Notes: a model not told the origin generated them from the letters alone. A DNA stretch of 38,898 nucleotides from Desulfobacterota bacterium AH_259_B03_O07 (GCA_027717645.1 JALLOG010000015.1:1-38898); one strand, 5' to 3'. Counted from the stretch's first letter, positions 8,959 to 18,065 are shown. A program made the numbers and translations.

Positions 8959-10337
8959 TAAAAGATAAAAGATCTTTGTTTTTTGTATCCGTATTATTGT
9001 TTCTTTTTGCCCTTATTAGTGTAACAGGTTACAAAGTAGCTTTTCCAAAGATTCCCGGTCTTAGAAATCCCCAAAATGGTAGTGTTTCATGGGATGTAAT
9101 ACTCAATGGACCCTATGTATTAAAGGGTTCAGACGGTGAAGTTCAATTGAATTTAAAGATTAATGGAAAAGAATTTGCTTCTCCCGAGAGATCTCCGTTG
9201 AACCTTGTTCTTGTGATTGATAGAAGTGGATCGATGAGTGAAAGGGGGAAACTCGTATTTGCCAAAGAAGCTGCAAAGGCTATTATCGCAGGAATTGGAA
9301 ATGAGGATAGACTTTCGATTGTTGCTTACTCTACAGATGTACAGTTACTACTGCCAATTCAATATTTAAAGGATAAAGAAAATGCAATATCTGTTGTTGA
9401 ATCTCTCTATCCCACTAATTCAACAAACCTCTCAGGAGGTTTAATAGCAGGGATTGATCAGCTGAAGTCTCTAGATCGAGAAGGTTACGTTAATCGAGTA
9501 ATTCTTCTATCGGACGGGCTTGCTAACGTTGGTATAACAAATGCTGAGCAACTTAGTGGAATAATTGGTCAAGCGGCTGAAAAGGGGATTCATATTACAA
9601 CAATGGGGCTTGGATTGAATTATGACGAAGACCTGTTGATGAATATTGCTGAATATGGTGCCGGAAATTACTACTTTATTGAATCTCCTATGCAGCTTGC
9701 TGACATATTTGAAAAAGAGTTTGGTCAATTGGTTTCAACAGTAGCAAAGGACTCGGTCATACATCTTTCTCTTGCTCCGGATGTCAGGATTAAGAAGGTT
9801 TTTGGATATACATACAAAAATAAAGATGGGAAAATTCGTATCGATCTCGGTGATGTGGTTAGCGGCCAGGAAAGAAATATACTTATAAAACTTAATGTAC
9901 CTACTGATAAAGTAGGTTCACATCATCTTGCAAAAGCTTATTTAGAGTTTAGGGAAGTATTCGAAGGTGGCCGTGTTTTTAAATTGCGAAGGGAAATGAA
10001 CTATGAAGTTACGAAAAGTAGAAACATTGTAACTGAAAATGAAAATAGAAAGGTAAATGCTAGAGGTGTTTCGGTTGATGCTGCATACGAACTTTATCAG
10101 GCCGCTACCGAATATGAAGATGGGAAAGCGAATGACGCAATAAGCAAAGTTAAGAGGGCATTAGGTAAAATTTCGGAACTCAATAATACACCTTATAGAA
10201 GCGATGCTACTGTGATGCAGGAAAAGGTGCTCCGCGATGCATTTGAGGCAATGGAGGAGGCTCCGGATCCTGCCAGTAGTACCGGAAAGAAGATAATTAA
10301 AGAGTATAAAGCTGAAGCAAGGGAGCAACAAAAATAA
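8955..10337 (+). CDS. Membrane-anchored von Willebrand factor A protein
   Basis: A 460-aa protein with an N-terminal signal or anchor helix (about residues 7-24) and a VWA domain from about residue 82 to 255. The metal site is complete: DRSGSM gives Asp89, Ser91 and Ser93, TNLSGG the threonine, and LLSDGLANVG the aspartate. The rest is a beta-rich region and a helical C-terminal segment (AAYELYQAATEYEDGKAND). This layout is the YfbK/BatA-like secreted or tethered VWA type, probably binding a protein partner outside the membrane. Translational coupling to the PspA-like gene suggests a shared job at the inner membrane, which is inference. Confidence 0.85.
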   Translation: MIKDKRSLFFVSVLLFLFALISVTGYKVAFPKIPGLRNPQNGSVSWDVILNGPYVLKGSDGEVQLNLKINGKEFASPERSPLNLVLVIDRSGSMSERGKLVFAKEAAKAIIAGIGNEDRLSIVAYSTDVQLLLPIQYLKDKENAISVVESLYPTNSTNLSGGLIAGIDQLKSLDREGYVNRVILLSDGLANVGITNAEQLSGIIGQAAEKGIHITTMGLGLNYDEDLLMNIAEYGAGNYYFIESPMQLADIFEKEFGQLVSTVAKDSVIHLSLAPDVRIKKVFGYTYKNKDGKIRIDLGDVVSGQERNILIKLNVPTDKVGSHHLAKAYLEFREVFEGGRVFKLRREMNYEVTKSRNIVTENENRKVNARGVSVDAAYELYQAATEYEDGKANDAISKVKRALGKISELNNTPYRSDATVMQEKVLRDAFEAMEEAPDPASSTGKKIIKEYKAEAREQQK

Positions 10338-10377
10338 GATCGGCGTTAATTCTTGCCCTGAGATTTCTGAATAGTAG

Positions 10378-10419
10378 GCAAGGGAGGATGGCCCAAATTA
10401 GTATAGTAACCTCCCTTGC
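10378..10419. repeat. Perfect ten-base inverted repeat after the VWA gene
   Basis: GCAAGGGAGG and CCTCCCTTGC form a perfect ten-pair stem around a 22-base loop. An upstream CTTGCC could also pair with GGCAAG, giving an alternative fold. There is no T run, so it may be a repeat or an mRNA 3' stabiliser; termination is only possible. Confidence 0.5.
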
Positions 10420-10528
10420 ACAGTCAATGACTTATATGGAATCATAATTATCGGCATAGTTTTCTCGATCCACTCAGTGAGCAGAAAAGCATTCCTTTAG
10501 TAACAGACCTTTCACATACTTAGCAAAT

Positions 10529-11131
10529 ATGATGAAACGCAAGTTTAAAGATATTTTATTTCCATTGGTTATAAGTGGTTTGTGGGGTGTTGGAGTCTTT
10601 TTTGTTAGTTCAAAAATGACCCATGGATTTCCGTTCGCATCAATTCTTTTTTATTCACTTATTTTTGGGGGTATTACTGGAATTTTTTCGATATGTGTCA
10701 GGACTGGGATTTCTCTCGAAAGAGCTTTAATCGTTGGATTGCTCGCAGGGTTTATATATAGTCTAGTTTCTCCGATTTCTCCTTTATTTGCATCAATCTT
10801 GGTTGGAGTCTGTATAGGAGCAGGTTTAGGAAAGGATTCCGGGAAAGTTCTTAACTTTTTATATAGATTTCTAAGAGTGATAAAGGGAGTTTTGCTGTTT
10901 CCGATATTTATTTTTTCTGGAGATTTAGTTTCACAATTTGTTTTCGGTATTTTTAATTCTAGTTTTATTGTTTGGTTTATTTGGGGACTTTTAATTTTTT
11001 TAACAATCTATATAACTTGTGCTCCATTTTTAGATAGTCATAAATCAGACGGAGATCGAGAGACCAAGGGTATGTTAGATGAATTCAAAAGAGAAAGTCA
11101 GTGTATACTTAAGGAAATAAGTCGATTGTGA
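10529..11131 (+). CDS. Small multi-pass membrane protein, unknown
   Basis: A 200-aa protein that I do not recognise. It is strongly hydrophobic with about five to six predicted helices (roughly residues 9-28, 35-55, 66-85, 88-97, 110-135 and 145-165), followed by a charged cytosolic-looking tail (HKSDGDRETKGMLDEFKRES). The start is one of two consecutive ATG codons. Tandem small-residue segments such as LFASILVGVCIGAGLG suggest packed helices, but no transporter or enzyme motif is visible. It stands between the VWA gene and a small exported protein, in the same direction. Confidence 0.65.
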   Translation: MMKRKFKDILFPLVISGLWGVGVFFVSSKMTHGFPFASILFYSLIFGGITGIFSICVRTGISLERALIVGLLAGFIYSLVSPISPLFASILVGVCIGAGLGKDSGKVLNFLYRFLRVIKGVLLFPIFIFSGDLVSQFVFGIFNSSFIVWFIWGLLIFLTIYITCAPFLDSHKSDGDRETKGMLDEFKRESQCILKEISRL

Positions 11132-11217
11132 GATACCCATTAACAAGTAAAATTGCAATCGACATTACTCATTATTTTTAAAAAGGGTGTAAAATTAGAG
11201 TAAAAGGAGAAAAATTC

Positions 11218-11667
11218 ATGAGAAAATTGTATGTGTTAGCAATACCCTTGATAATAATTTCTTTTGCCTTATCTGCTCAAAAAACCCTATCCCAAGATGC
11301 TTATGATCCTCAGACCGAAACAACTGCAGAAGAAAGGGAGAGAATTAAAATAGAGGTAGAAGAAATTATAGAGGAACAAATCCCTGAGATAAAACCGAAT
11401 CCACAAAGGTCATACTGCGCAGATTTATGGAATTATTATTATGAGAAAGAAAATGTCGAAATGGTGGTCTTGGCAAGAGGAAAGTACGACGAAGTCGTGG
11501 TGTTTAAGTGTCCTGACTGCAGCTTGGAGAAAGAATTTGTGGATCCGTTTTTATTCTCGGAGTCTCAAGGAAAGACCGGAATGGATAGAATAAAAGAATG
11601 CGGGTTTTTAATAGCGATCTTTAAAGGCGCTAGGGGGATACGGGAGGTTATAAGGCAAGTCCCCTAG
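11218..11667 (+). CDS. Small exported protein, unknown
   Basis: A 149-aa protein with a clear signal peptide (MRKLYVLAIPLIIISFALSA, cleavage near residues 20-26). A short acidic linker (TTAEERERIKIEVEEIIEEQ) follows, then a compact domain with four cysteines: YCADLW, FKCPDCS and KECGF. The CPDC pair could be redox-active or structural in the periplasm; nothing decides this. An AAAAGGAG ribosome site precedes the ATG. I recognise no family. Confidence 0.7.
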   Translation: MRKLYVLAIPLIIISFALSAQKTLSQDAYDPQTETTAEERERIKIEVEEIIEEQIPEIKPNPQRSYCADLWNYYYEKENVEMVVLARGKYDEVVVFKCPDCSLEKEFVDPFLFSESQGKTGMDRIKECGFLIAIFKGARGIREVIRQVP

Positions 11668-12128
11668 AATGTTAGGTTATGGCCTGATTTACTCACCTTC
11701 AGTACTTATTGTGTAGCTCACGAGTCCCGTGGACCAAACTCTGGATAGGGTTGGTTGCACCATTTTTTCGCCCACTGTTTTATTGACAGGCTATTGGAGG
11801 ACTAAAGTCCTCCGCTACGAAAAGGCATTTTATTCTACCCCAACCCTAAATCTTTTTTTAATGCTTCCGGTATTGATTTTGGCAATTTTTTGAATGCCTG
11901 TTTAATCCTTTTCCCTTGAGAAAAGGATTCTTAAAAGATCGCTGACTCATCTATATTAAAAGCAGGTCCGATGACCAAGGTTTTCAAACCTCGGCTTTTT
12001 ACTATAAGGACCACGGAGCTTCATTCATATTGTATCATTTAATGTTTCATGAATTCATGAGTAGATTGAAAATATCTAAATATAGTTTACTTTTTTACTA
12101 AATTTCGGTAACAGTAGAGAATAATTAG
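11668..12128. other. Gene-free interval with two hairpin repeats
   Basis: No gene is visible. A perfect GGAGGACTaaAGTCCTCC hairpin lies at 11796-11813, and CCAAGGTTTtcAAACCTCGG followed by CTTTTT lies at about 11977-12001. The second is related to the hairpin at 8084-8108. Both look like dispersed palindromic repeats; the second could also terminate transcription. Confidence 0.5.
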
Positions 12129-12362
12129 TTGAAAGAGACGGTAAGTTTTCCCTTTGGCTGGATAAGAGGCCTCGAGAAAGAAAATTGGCAACTTTTATGG
12201 AATCCTGAAACGGGTATTTTCTTTGCTAAGGGTGCGACTTCAAAAAGGATAGTCAAAATTGGGGAGACATCTAATTGGATAGAAGCTAAAGCTTTAGCAG
12301 ATAAGGTTAATAGCGAACCTGGTTTATATCGTGAAATTATAATAACTAGAAAGCTCTCGTAA
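12129..12362 (+). CDS. Conserved-looking 77-aa protein, unknown
   Basis: A 77-aa soluble protein read from a TTG start (no ATG is available in frame). It is rich in tryptophan and beta-prone stretches: FPFGWIRGLEKENWQLLWNP, then GETSNWIEAKALADKVNSEP. Composition is protein-like and unlike a chance frame, but I cannot place it in a family. No clear ribosome site is present, which lowers confidence in the exact start. Confidence 0.45.
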   Translation: MKETVSFPFGWIRGLEKENWQLLWNPETGIFFAKGATSKRIVKIGETSNWIEAKALADKVNSEPGLYREIIITRKLS

Positions 12363-12457
12363 GCCCATTATTTTGAACAATTGAAATAAATTCTAATAGA
12401 TATACTTAAAGTTCATAGATATTTGTCGTTTAGCCAAATTTGAGCGGGTTTATTACG

Positions 12458-12940
12458 ATGCGGATTTTTTTCGTAACAATCATCATTCTTATTATATCTT
12501 TTTCAATCTCTCGATCTGAAGAGCCAACTACCATAAATCCAATGATTACACATCCCGAGTGGTACATTAATATATCGGATTGGTCCTTTTATGTAGCTTG
12601 GGGAGGTGTTGCATTAATTAACAATGTAACGATTGAAAATACTAGTAACTTAGGCTATAGGAATATCAAAGTTAAAGTACTTTGTTATTCTATGTTAGGG
12701 TCTAATTACGGAATTCAGATAGGACAGGAAATCGGCTATCTCCCTATTACCTTGCCTCCAAAAAAGCAAAAGTACTTATCTCAGAGGGGGTGCTGTTCTT
12801 GGACTCGGTTCTACGAACCTAAGGGCTGGAAATATACAGGTATTGGGGCCAGAACCGATGATCCATTAGGAATCAGACTATTATTATTCCTGAATCTTAT
12901 CGATTCAGTTCGGGTTATGAAGATGTTTTCAGAGATATGA
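12458..12940 (+). CDS. Small exported protein, unknown
   Basis: A 160-aa protein beginning MRIFFVTIIILIISFSISRS, a signal peptide or anchor. The frame is open from TTG 12440, but ATG 12458 follows a GAGCGGG ribosome site and gives the natural signal start. The mature part has beta-rich segments (VTIENTSNLGYRNIKVKVLC) of the kind seen in small periplasmic immunoglobulin-like domains, and a CC pair in QRGCCSW. No family is recognised. pckA follows in the same direction about 100 bases on. Confidence 0.6.
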   Translation: MRIFFVTIIILIISFSISRSEEPTTINPMITHPEWYINISDWSFYVAWGGVALINNVTIENTSNLGYRNIKVKVLCYSMLGSNYGIQIGQEIGYLPITLPPKKQKYLSQRGCCSWTRFYEPKGWKYTGIGARTDDPLGIRLLLFLNLIDSVRVMKMFSEI

Positions 12941-13046
12941 AGCAACTTGACAATTTTAAACTTGAAAAATGAAAATGCTCATATACCATTTTAGACTTTG
13001 GATCTTCAGACTAAATTGGTTTCAGTATTCAAATAGGGTGATGTAA

Positions 13047-14603
13047 ATGCAGACAGAACCTTTGATAGGAAAGGAATTCCTTGAGTATATTGGAGTTAAA
13101 GACCCTGGGCCAGTCCGTTATAATCTCTCAATTCCTGAACTTTATGAGGAGATCGTGAGGCGTGATGAAGGGAAGATAGCTCAGGGCGGGACTATCGTAT
13201 CCTACACCGGCAGACATACTGGACGCTCCCCTAAGGATAGATATATTGTTAAAAACCCGGAGAGTGCTAACAATATTTCGTGGGGTTCTATCAATCAGCC
13301 GATTGAACCAGATTCTTTCGATAAACTTTATAATAAACTGCTTAATTATCTAGATGGAAAAGAACTTTATGTTAGGGATCTTTTTGTTTGTGCACATCCA
13401 AAATATCGCATTCCAATTCGCGTCATTACGGAGCGGTCTTGGCACAGTGTGTTTGTAAACAATCTCTTTATTCGTCCGGAGTCAAGTGAGCTACCTCATA
13501 AGTCGATCGGATTTACTGTAGTCTGTGTTCCAAGCTTTAAGGCAGTGCCTGAAGATGATGGAACCAGGTCTGAAACCTTCATTATATTAAATTTTGAAAA
13601 AAGGTTAGCAGTTATAGGCGGTACGGACTATGCAGGAGAGATGAAGAAATCAGTTTTCACTGCATTGAACTTTTTGTTACCTGAACAGGGTGTATTTCCT
13701 ATGCATTGTTCTGCTAATGTCGGCTCCAGGGGTGATGTTGCTTTATTCTTTGGTCTTTCTGGAACCGGTAAGACAACTCTTTCCGCAGATCCAGAAAGGG
13801 ATTTAATAGGAGATGATGAGCATGGCTGGTTTGATGAAGGTGTATTTAATTTTGAGGGTGGTTGTTATGCTAAGGTGATTAACCTAGATCCAAAGACAGA
13901 GCCTGAGATCCATCAGGCTTCGCTGCAGTTTGGATCAGTATTGGAAAATGTCGCGATAAACCCTGATACACGCGCAATAGACTTCTATAGCGATGTTTAT
14001 ACAGAGAACACGAGAGGAGCTTACCCCATAAATTATCTTCCTCGCATTGTTCCCAAGGGGGTTGGTGGAGTGCCTGAGACTATCTTCATGTTAACCTATG
14101 ATGCATTTGGCGTGCTTCCACCAATTTCCAAGCTTAAATCTGATCAGGCAATGTTCTACTTTCTCTTGGGCTATACGGCTAAGGTAGCCGGAACAGAGAG
14201 GGGTGTGGACGAACCACAAGCAACCTTTAGTTCTTGTTTTGGAGCACCTTTTTTGCCAAGACCTCCAGCCTTCTATGGTAATATGTTAAAAGAACGGATG
14301 GAAAAGCACAAAGTAAATGTCTGGTTGCTAAATACTGGAATCACCGGAGGTCCATATGGTGTAGGAAAGCGCATTCCCCTACCTCAAACCAGAGCGCTAG
14401 TAAGATCGGTGATAGATGGAACGTTGGAAAAAGGTGGTTTCAAAGAGACGCCGATTTTTGCTCTTCAAATACCGAAAGAATGTCCAGGTGTACCCAAAGA
14501 GTTGCTTGATCCCAGCAAAGCATGGGATGATCCAAAGGCTTATGACTTAAAGGCTCAAGAGTTGGCAAAGAGGTTTGAGGTGGAGTTTAAGCGGCATGGT
14601 TAA
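13047..14603 (+). CDS. pckA: Phosphoenolpyruvate carboxykinase (ATP)
   Basis: A 518-aa enzyme that converts oxaloacetate and ATP to phosphoenolpyruvate and CO2, the entry to gluconeogenesis. The ATP type is shown by TGRHTGRSPKDRYIV near residue 54, the P-loop GLSGTGKTTLSADP at about 236-249, the metal site IGDDEHGW at 254-261 and FNFEGGCYAK. MFYFLLGYTAKVAGTERG and NTGITGGPYGVGKR complete the set. Length is in the usual 510-540 range and the frame is unbroken. It stands alone. Confidence 0.96.
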   Translation: MQTEPLIGKEFLEYIGVKDPGPVRYNLSIPELYEEIVRRDEGKIAQGGTIVSYTGRHTGRSPKDRYIVKNPESANNISWGSINQPIEPDSFDKLYNKLLNYLDGKELYVRDLFVCAHPKYRIPIRVITERSWHSVFVNNLFIRPESSELPHKSIGFTVVCVPSFKAVPEDDGTRSETFIILNFEKRLAVIGGTDYAGEMKKSVFTALNFLLPEQGVFPMHCSANVGSRGDVALFFGLSGTGKTTLSADPERDLIGDDEHGWFDEGVFNFEGGCYAKVINLDPKTEPEIHQASLQFGSVLENVAINPDTRAIDFYSDVYTENTRGAYPINYLPRIVPKGVGGVPETIFMLTYDAFGVLPPISKLKSDQAMFYFLLGYTAKVAGTERGVDEPQATFSSCFGAPFLPRPPAFYGNMLKERMEKHKVNVWLLNTGITGGPYGVGKRIPLPQTRALVRSVIDGTLEKGGFKETPIFALQIPKECPGVPKELLDPSKAWDDPKAYDLKAQELAKRFEVEFKRHG

Positions 14604-14653
14604 ATCTTCTATTTTCCCAATTTCTGTGAATAATATATATGTTCATTAGAGGA

Positions 14654-14947
14654 TTAGGGTCGTAAGTAACCTGGTGGGACCTCGGCTCTATCCTCTTCTT
14701 GCTGTGGAGTAGTCGTAGTTAACTCTGAATGACTTACATCATCTCTAAAGTCATCTTTCTTAGTTTTTTGAATCCGTTCGGCCTCTTCCCTTTTCCCTTT
14801 AGGTACTTTTGATGGGTTATCTGTATAATGAACCATTCCATCCTCATCAACCCATTTATATATCTCATATCCACTCGTTATGTTAGAAAGGAGAAATATC
14901 GGTATGGAAATTATTGATAGACTTATTACTAATAATTTTGTGTTCAT
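14654..14947 (-). CDS. DUF4124 small exported protein
   Basis: A 97-aa protein with an N-terminal signal or anchor (LLVISLSIISIPIFLLSN) and the DUF4124 core YKWVDEDGMVHYTDNPSKVP right after it. A charged, proline-ended tail rich in Glu, Lys and Thr follows. DUF4124 domains sit in the periplasm of many proteobacteria; the function is unknown. It converges with pckA, 50 bases from its stop. The overlapping plus-strand frame at 14914-15114 is taken as a shadow. Confidence 0.75.
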   Translation of the reverse strand: MNTKLLVISLSIISIPIFLLSNITSGYEIYKWVDEDGMVHYTDNPSKVPKGKREEAERIQKTKKDDFRDDVSHSELTTTTPQQEEDRAEVPPGYLRP

Positions 14948-15364
14948 CTTTTAATTATTATGTGTTTAATCTAGCTAAACCTGGAGACCAGTTATCCGTC
15001 GCGGGTACGTTTAAATCGATGACTTCGGCATTTTTTGAAGGTGATGAGAATATTTGCAAGATAACTATCTATGGCTGCAATTTAGAGCAAAAAAATCGTG
15101 ACACGAATGAGTAATTGTAAACAGCCTGAATAGATTGATAAACGTTCAATTATATTAAAATCGTAATAACATTATATTTATTTCAATTCCCGACAAAGCT
15201 TTAGGTTGTATGATTAAGGACTAAAACAAGAATTTTTATCAAGGAAGTTTTACTATACCTTACTAGTATCTTTCTTCTTACTTACAAAAAAAATTAAGAA
15301 ATGACCCATGGACTCAAAAAGCTATAATTTTAACTAGGGGTATAAATTTAGATATCACAATTAA

Positions 15365-15437
15365 GAGCCCTAGGTTAACCGACTGGTAATAAATCCAGCC
15401 AGTAAGGTGGAGTGGATAGGATAGGATCCTAGGGCTC
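15365..15437. ncRNA. Candidate structured RNA or attenuator
   Basis: A perfect ten-pair outer stem, GAGCCCTAGG with CCTAGGGCTC, encloses 53 bases that contain an inner hairpin CTGGtaataaatCCAG and a purine-rich GGATAGGATAGGAT tract. The plus strand is followed by CTTTATTATT, a weak T-rich end. It lies far from any gene (over 400 bases either way). I match it to no known riboswitch or small RNA; it may equally be a small palindromic mobile repeat. Confidence 0.4.
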
Positions 15438-15594
15438 CTTTATTATTATAACAGATTTTTAGATATTCCTATCATTTTCCATTTAGAACCTTTAAATACC
15501 ATTAATTTCATCTTCATGTGTGCTTAACGAATTACTTGTATACTAAGCCTATATAATTTCGTCTCTCTTTTCTTTCTTCCTCTACCCCACTAAG

Positions 15595-15632
15595 CCAGGG
15601 GCTTATATGTTTATAAGCCTCCGGGTTTTATT
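15595..15632 (+). terminator. Terminator-like hairpin in gene-free DNA
   Basis: CCAGGGGCTTATA pairs with TATAAGCCTCCGGG (one bulged base) and is followed by TTTTATT. The hairpin is 160 bases beyond the structured element at 15365-15437 and could end a short transcript from that region. Confidence 0.5.
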
Positions 15633-15967
15633 GAAATCTGGTTTTGCCCATTCCTTAATACTAGTGTTGCATATCTTACATTTAATTATTAATACCAATT
15701 TTACGAATAGAATGGAGCATTGAACTTGAGCTCTAAATATGATGTGTATAATCTTGACAATCTCTTATACGGTATGACTTAATAAACATCTAATTGATGC
15801 GAGTGAAGAGTCAATCGTAACGAGATCGTTATTTAAGATATTAATAAACAATTTCGAATGGAGAATTACGAATACCCTGGTTTTTCAATAAAGAGCCGTT
15901 CAGATTAAATATTCTTTGAAACTCTTGGGACAATTTCAAACTCTTCTTTTGTATCTCTTATCGCCTA

Positions 15968-16219
15968 TCAAGCCGAACGAAAATCCATAAGAACAACGCC
16001 TGTATCTACATTATCAGAAGTTAACTCGACGCACGAGCTAAGTTTGTTATCGAACCATGCATTACCTTCATCGCCACCTTTGTCAACGGCAATTTTCCGA
16101 GCTTGATATTCATTCTCTGCGCAGATCAAAAATCCAAAACATTTACCAAACCATGGATCCCATGGGTTATTCTCGGAGGGTAGATCTTCTTTTGGTTTTA
16201 ATAGCCATAATTTTTTCAA
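15968..16219 (-). CDS. Conserved 83-aa protein, unknown function
   Basis: A small soluble protein beginning MKKLWLLKPKEDL with NPWDPWFGKCFGFLICAENE and AWFDNKLSSCVEL later. This Trp-rich pattern is one I associate with a widespread family of uncharacterised small proteins found in many bacteria, often near mobile DNA; that is memory and untested. The start is TTG, made convincing by a perfect AGGAGG seven bases upstream (16227-16232). No function is known to me. Confidence 0.72.
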   Translation of the reverse strand: MKKLWLLKPKEDLPSENNPWDPWFGKCFGFLICAENEYQARKIAVDKGGDEGNAWFDNKLSSCVELTSDNVDTGVVLMDFRSA

Positions 16220-16611
16220 TCGAAAACCTCCTGATCGTGTTTTTCAGGTAGTTTGACAAGGTCTATTTTTAGTTCCTTAATAATATACCTAATATTAATT
16301 CAGTCATTACTTCGAAAATATTTCATTGATTTAATTTTTAAGCCTTTTGATTGATGGATCTTGCATCTTTATTTAGCACTAGTTATGTATAAAATCCTAA
16401 ATTAGTCACAGTTGCGTTAGGCTAGTTATAAAGAAGTTATAGTATCTAAAGAGAATTTTGAGTGATTTTGTTAATTTTGATCATGTTCATCTTATTGGGT
16501 TTTTATCATAATTCGTGATTAGGTAGAAATTAAGTTTTATTAAAGGTGAAGCAAATGGCAACGATTATGTCCCGTTTTTAGTTGGTTAACGTAAGAGGAG
16601 GCAAAACACAT
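16220..16611. other. Gene-free, AT-rich interval
   Basis: About 390 AT-rich bases between the 83-aa gene and the transposase fragment. The stretch CAACGATTATGTCCCG near 16559-16574, just past the transposase end, may be the old right end of the insertion sequence; no matching left end is visible. Confidence 0.4.
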
Positions 16612-17025
16612 TTAAGCGGTCCTCCTTACAAAATCTGGTTCAAGCTCTATATGCTTCAACCTCTTTTTAGCTTTTACAAGCCTTGAACTAAGTTTAAACA
16701 ACTCCTCAATGTTTTTGTATCCCCTGAGCTTCCGAAAATTCTTCCTCTGTTGACGGTAAGCTGTAGATATCCAATGCATCACGGAGTTCGCATTCCTCCA
16801 GCGTTTTACTCTTCTCGTCTTAAGACGTATAGTTGAGAAAACCGATTCCAGTGGATTAGTTGTTGAAGATAACCCCCTCAGTTCTCTATCATCTATCAAC
16901 AATGGTACCAGTACCTCTTCCAACCCTTCACAAAAACTCCAATATGCAGATTCATTAACCCGCCTCAGCTCCCTCGCAAAACCTACAGCTCTTTCGTATC
17001 CCGCCTCGTAGTATTTCATTGACAA
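16612..17025 (-). pseudogene. IS256-type (mutator) transposase, C-terminal remnant
   Basis: The last 137 or so residues of a DDE transposase of the IS256/Transposase_mut family. STTNPLESVFSTIRLKTRRV contains the final catalytic glutamate, followed by the typical RVKRWRNANSVMHWI and KLRGYKNIEEL ending. The family is about 380-420 aa, so roughly two thirds, including both catalytic aspartates, are missing. The break lies inside an 86-bp repeat (16998-17083) whose second copy is at 18347-18431, suggesting that loss came with recombination or a second insertion. Not functional. Confidence 0.88.
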
Positions 17026-17083
17026 GAGCTTATTATTTGTGAGAAGCTAGTAGCATAAAAGGTTTATGTATAAAATGGGATTA
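16998..17083 (+). repeat. Direct repeat, copy 1
   Basis: About 86 bases beginning ATCCC-CTCGTAGTAT-TCATTGACAA and ending ATAAAAGGTTTATG-ATAAAATGGGATTA. The same sequence, with roughly four fifths identity by eye, recurs in the same orientation at 18347-18431. Copy 1 overlaps the broken end of the IS256 transposase; together the copies bracket the pentapeptide-repeat gene. Confidence 0.85.
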
Positions 17084-17175
17084 TTGACTTTTGTAATTTC
17101 TATATTCAACTATGACAATGCAATAAATTGATTTAAATTTATTAATATCATTACATCAATAAGGAAGCTAGTTAG

Positions 17176-18065
17176 TTGTATAGAAATTTAGAAAAGAAAG
17201 TTATTTATTACGCCACATATAACACTACTCTAGCCGTCTTTACCCCCACTATAGGCTATACCCAAGTATCACCTCCACAAACAACAGAAGGGATTACAGC
17301 TTTAATAGGACAATACGAGACTTGGATATTATTTGGTCTAATATAGCACTGCTTGTCTTTCTACTGATAATGATACCAAAGTGGCAGGCTTCTAAATTTA
17401 CTGACCAAAAAGAACGCTTTAATAATGAAAACGAAGCACGTAAGACTCTAGCTCAGATCATTGGCGGTGCTGCTATTCTAATTGGTCTCTTTTTCTCTTG
17501 GCAAACACTCAGAGTAGACAAGGAAGAACAAATCACAGAACTCTTTACCGGTGCGATTGATCAATTGGGTGCAAAAGATAGATTAGGTAATAAGATACTA
17601 GAGGTACGCCTAGGTGGTATATATGCCCTTGAACGAATTGCTAGGGATTCTGAAAGAGATCATTGGCAGATTATGGAAGTTCTAACCACTTATGTAAGGG
17701 AGAACGCACCTTCGACACCAAACAAAAACAAACAAGTAAATAAGAATAAATCAAAAGAAGACCAGTTGAAGGACGAAGAAAAGCCACTGAAACCAGATGC
17801 TGATATTCAAGCAATACTAATCGTTATCGGTAGGCGTGAAGCGAAGTATGATAAAGAGGGTGAACGTTTAGATTTGACAGAAGCCAACCTTGTGGGAGCC
17901 ATCCTTGTGGGAGCCTACCTTGTGGGAGCCGACCTTGGGGGAGCCAAGGAATTAACAATTGATCAACTTTGCAGTACGAAAACATTGTATGAAGCAGAAC
18001 TGGACTCATCACTTATGAATCAAGTAAAAGAAAATTGCCCTCAAGTTTTGGAGGAACCAAAGTAG
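17176..18065 (+). pseudogene. Pentapeptide-repeat membrane protein, frameshifted
   Basis: The family pattern is two N-terminal membrane helices, a linker with LEVRLGGIYALERIARDSER and HWQIMEVLTTYVRENAP, then A(D/N)LxxA pentapeptides (here only about five, DLTEANLVGAILVGAYLVGA) and a short tail. The first 56 codons (TTG 17176, with AAGGAA before it) run in one frame and end GQYETWILFGLI-stop at 17346; the remainder is in the next frame from about 17345 (ALLVFLLIMIPKWQAS). One extra base near 17342 would restore LFGLIIALLVFLLIMI, so I read a single-base deletion. The second part could be translated from TTG 17322 as a 247-aa protein. Function unknown; probably membrane-associated. Confidence 0.72.

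Larger units (their letters stand above)
14948..15967. other. Long gene-free interval
   Basis: About 1 kb without a convincing gene, very AT-rich. It contains the structured element at 15365-15437 and a terminator-like hairpin at 15595-15632. The rest shows no repeats or frames that I can support. Confidence 0.5.

Noticed and set aside
14914-15114. Plus-strand frame of 66 codons at the DUF4124 start
   Set aside because: Its first third is the reverse of the DUF4124 signal sequence, and it has no ribosome site or recognisable domain.
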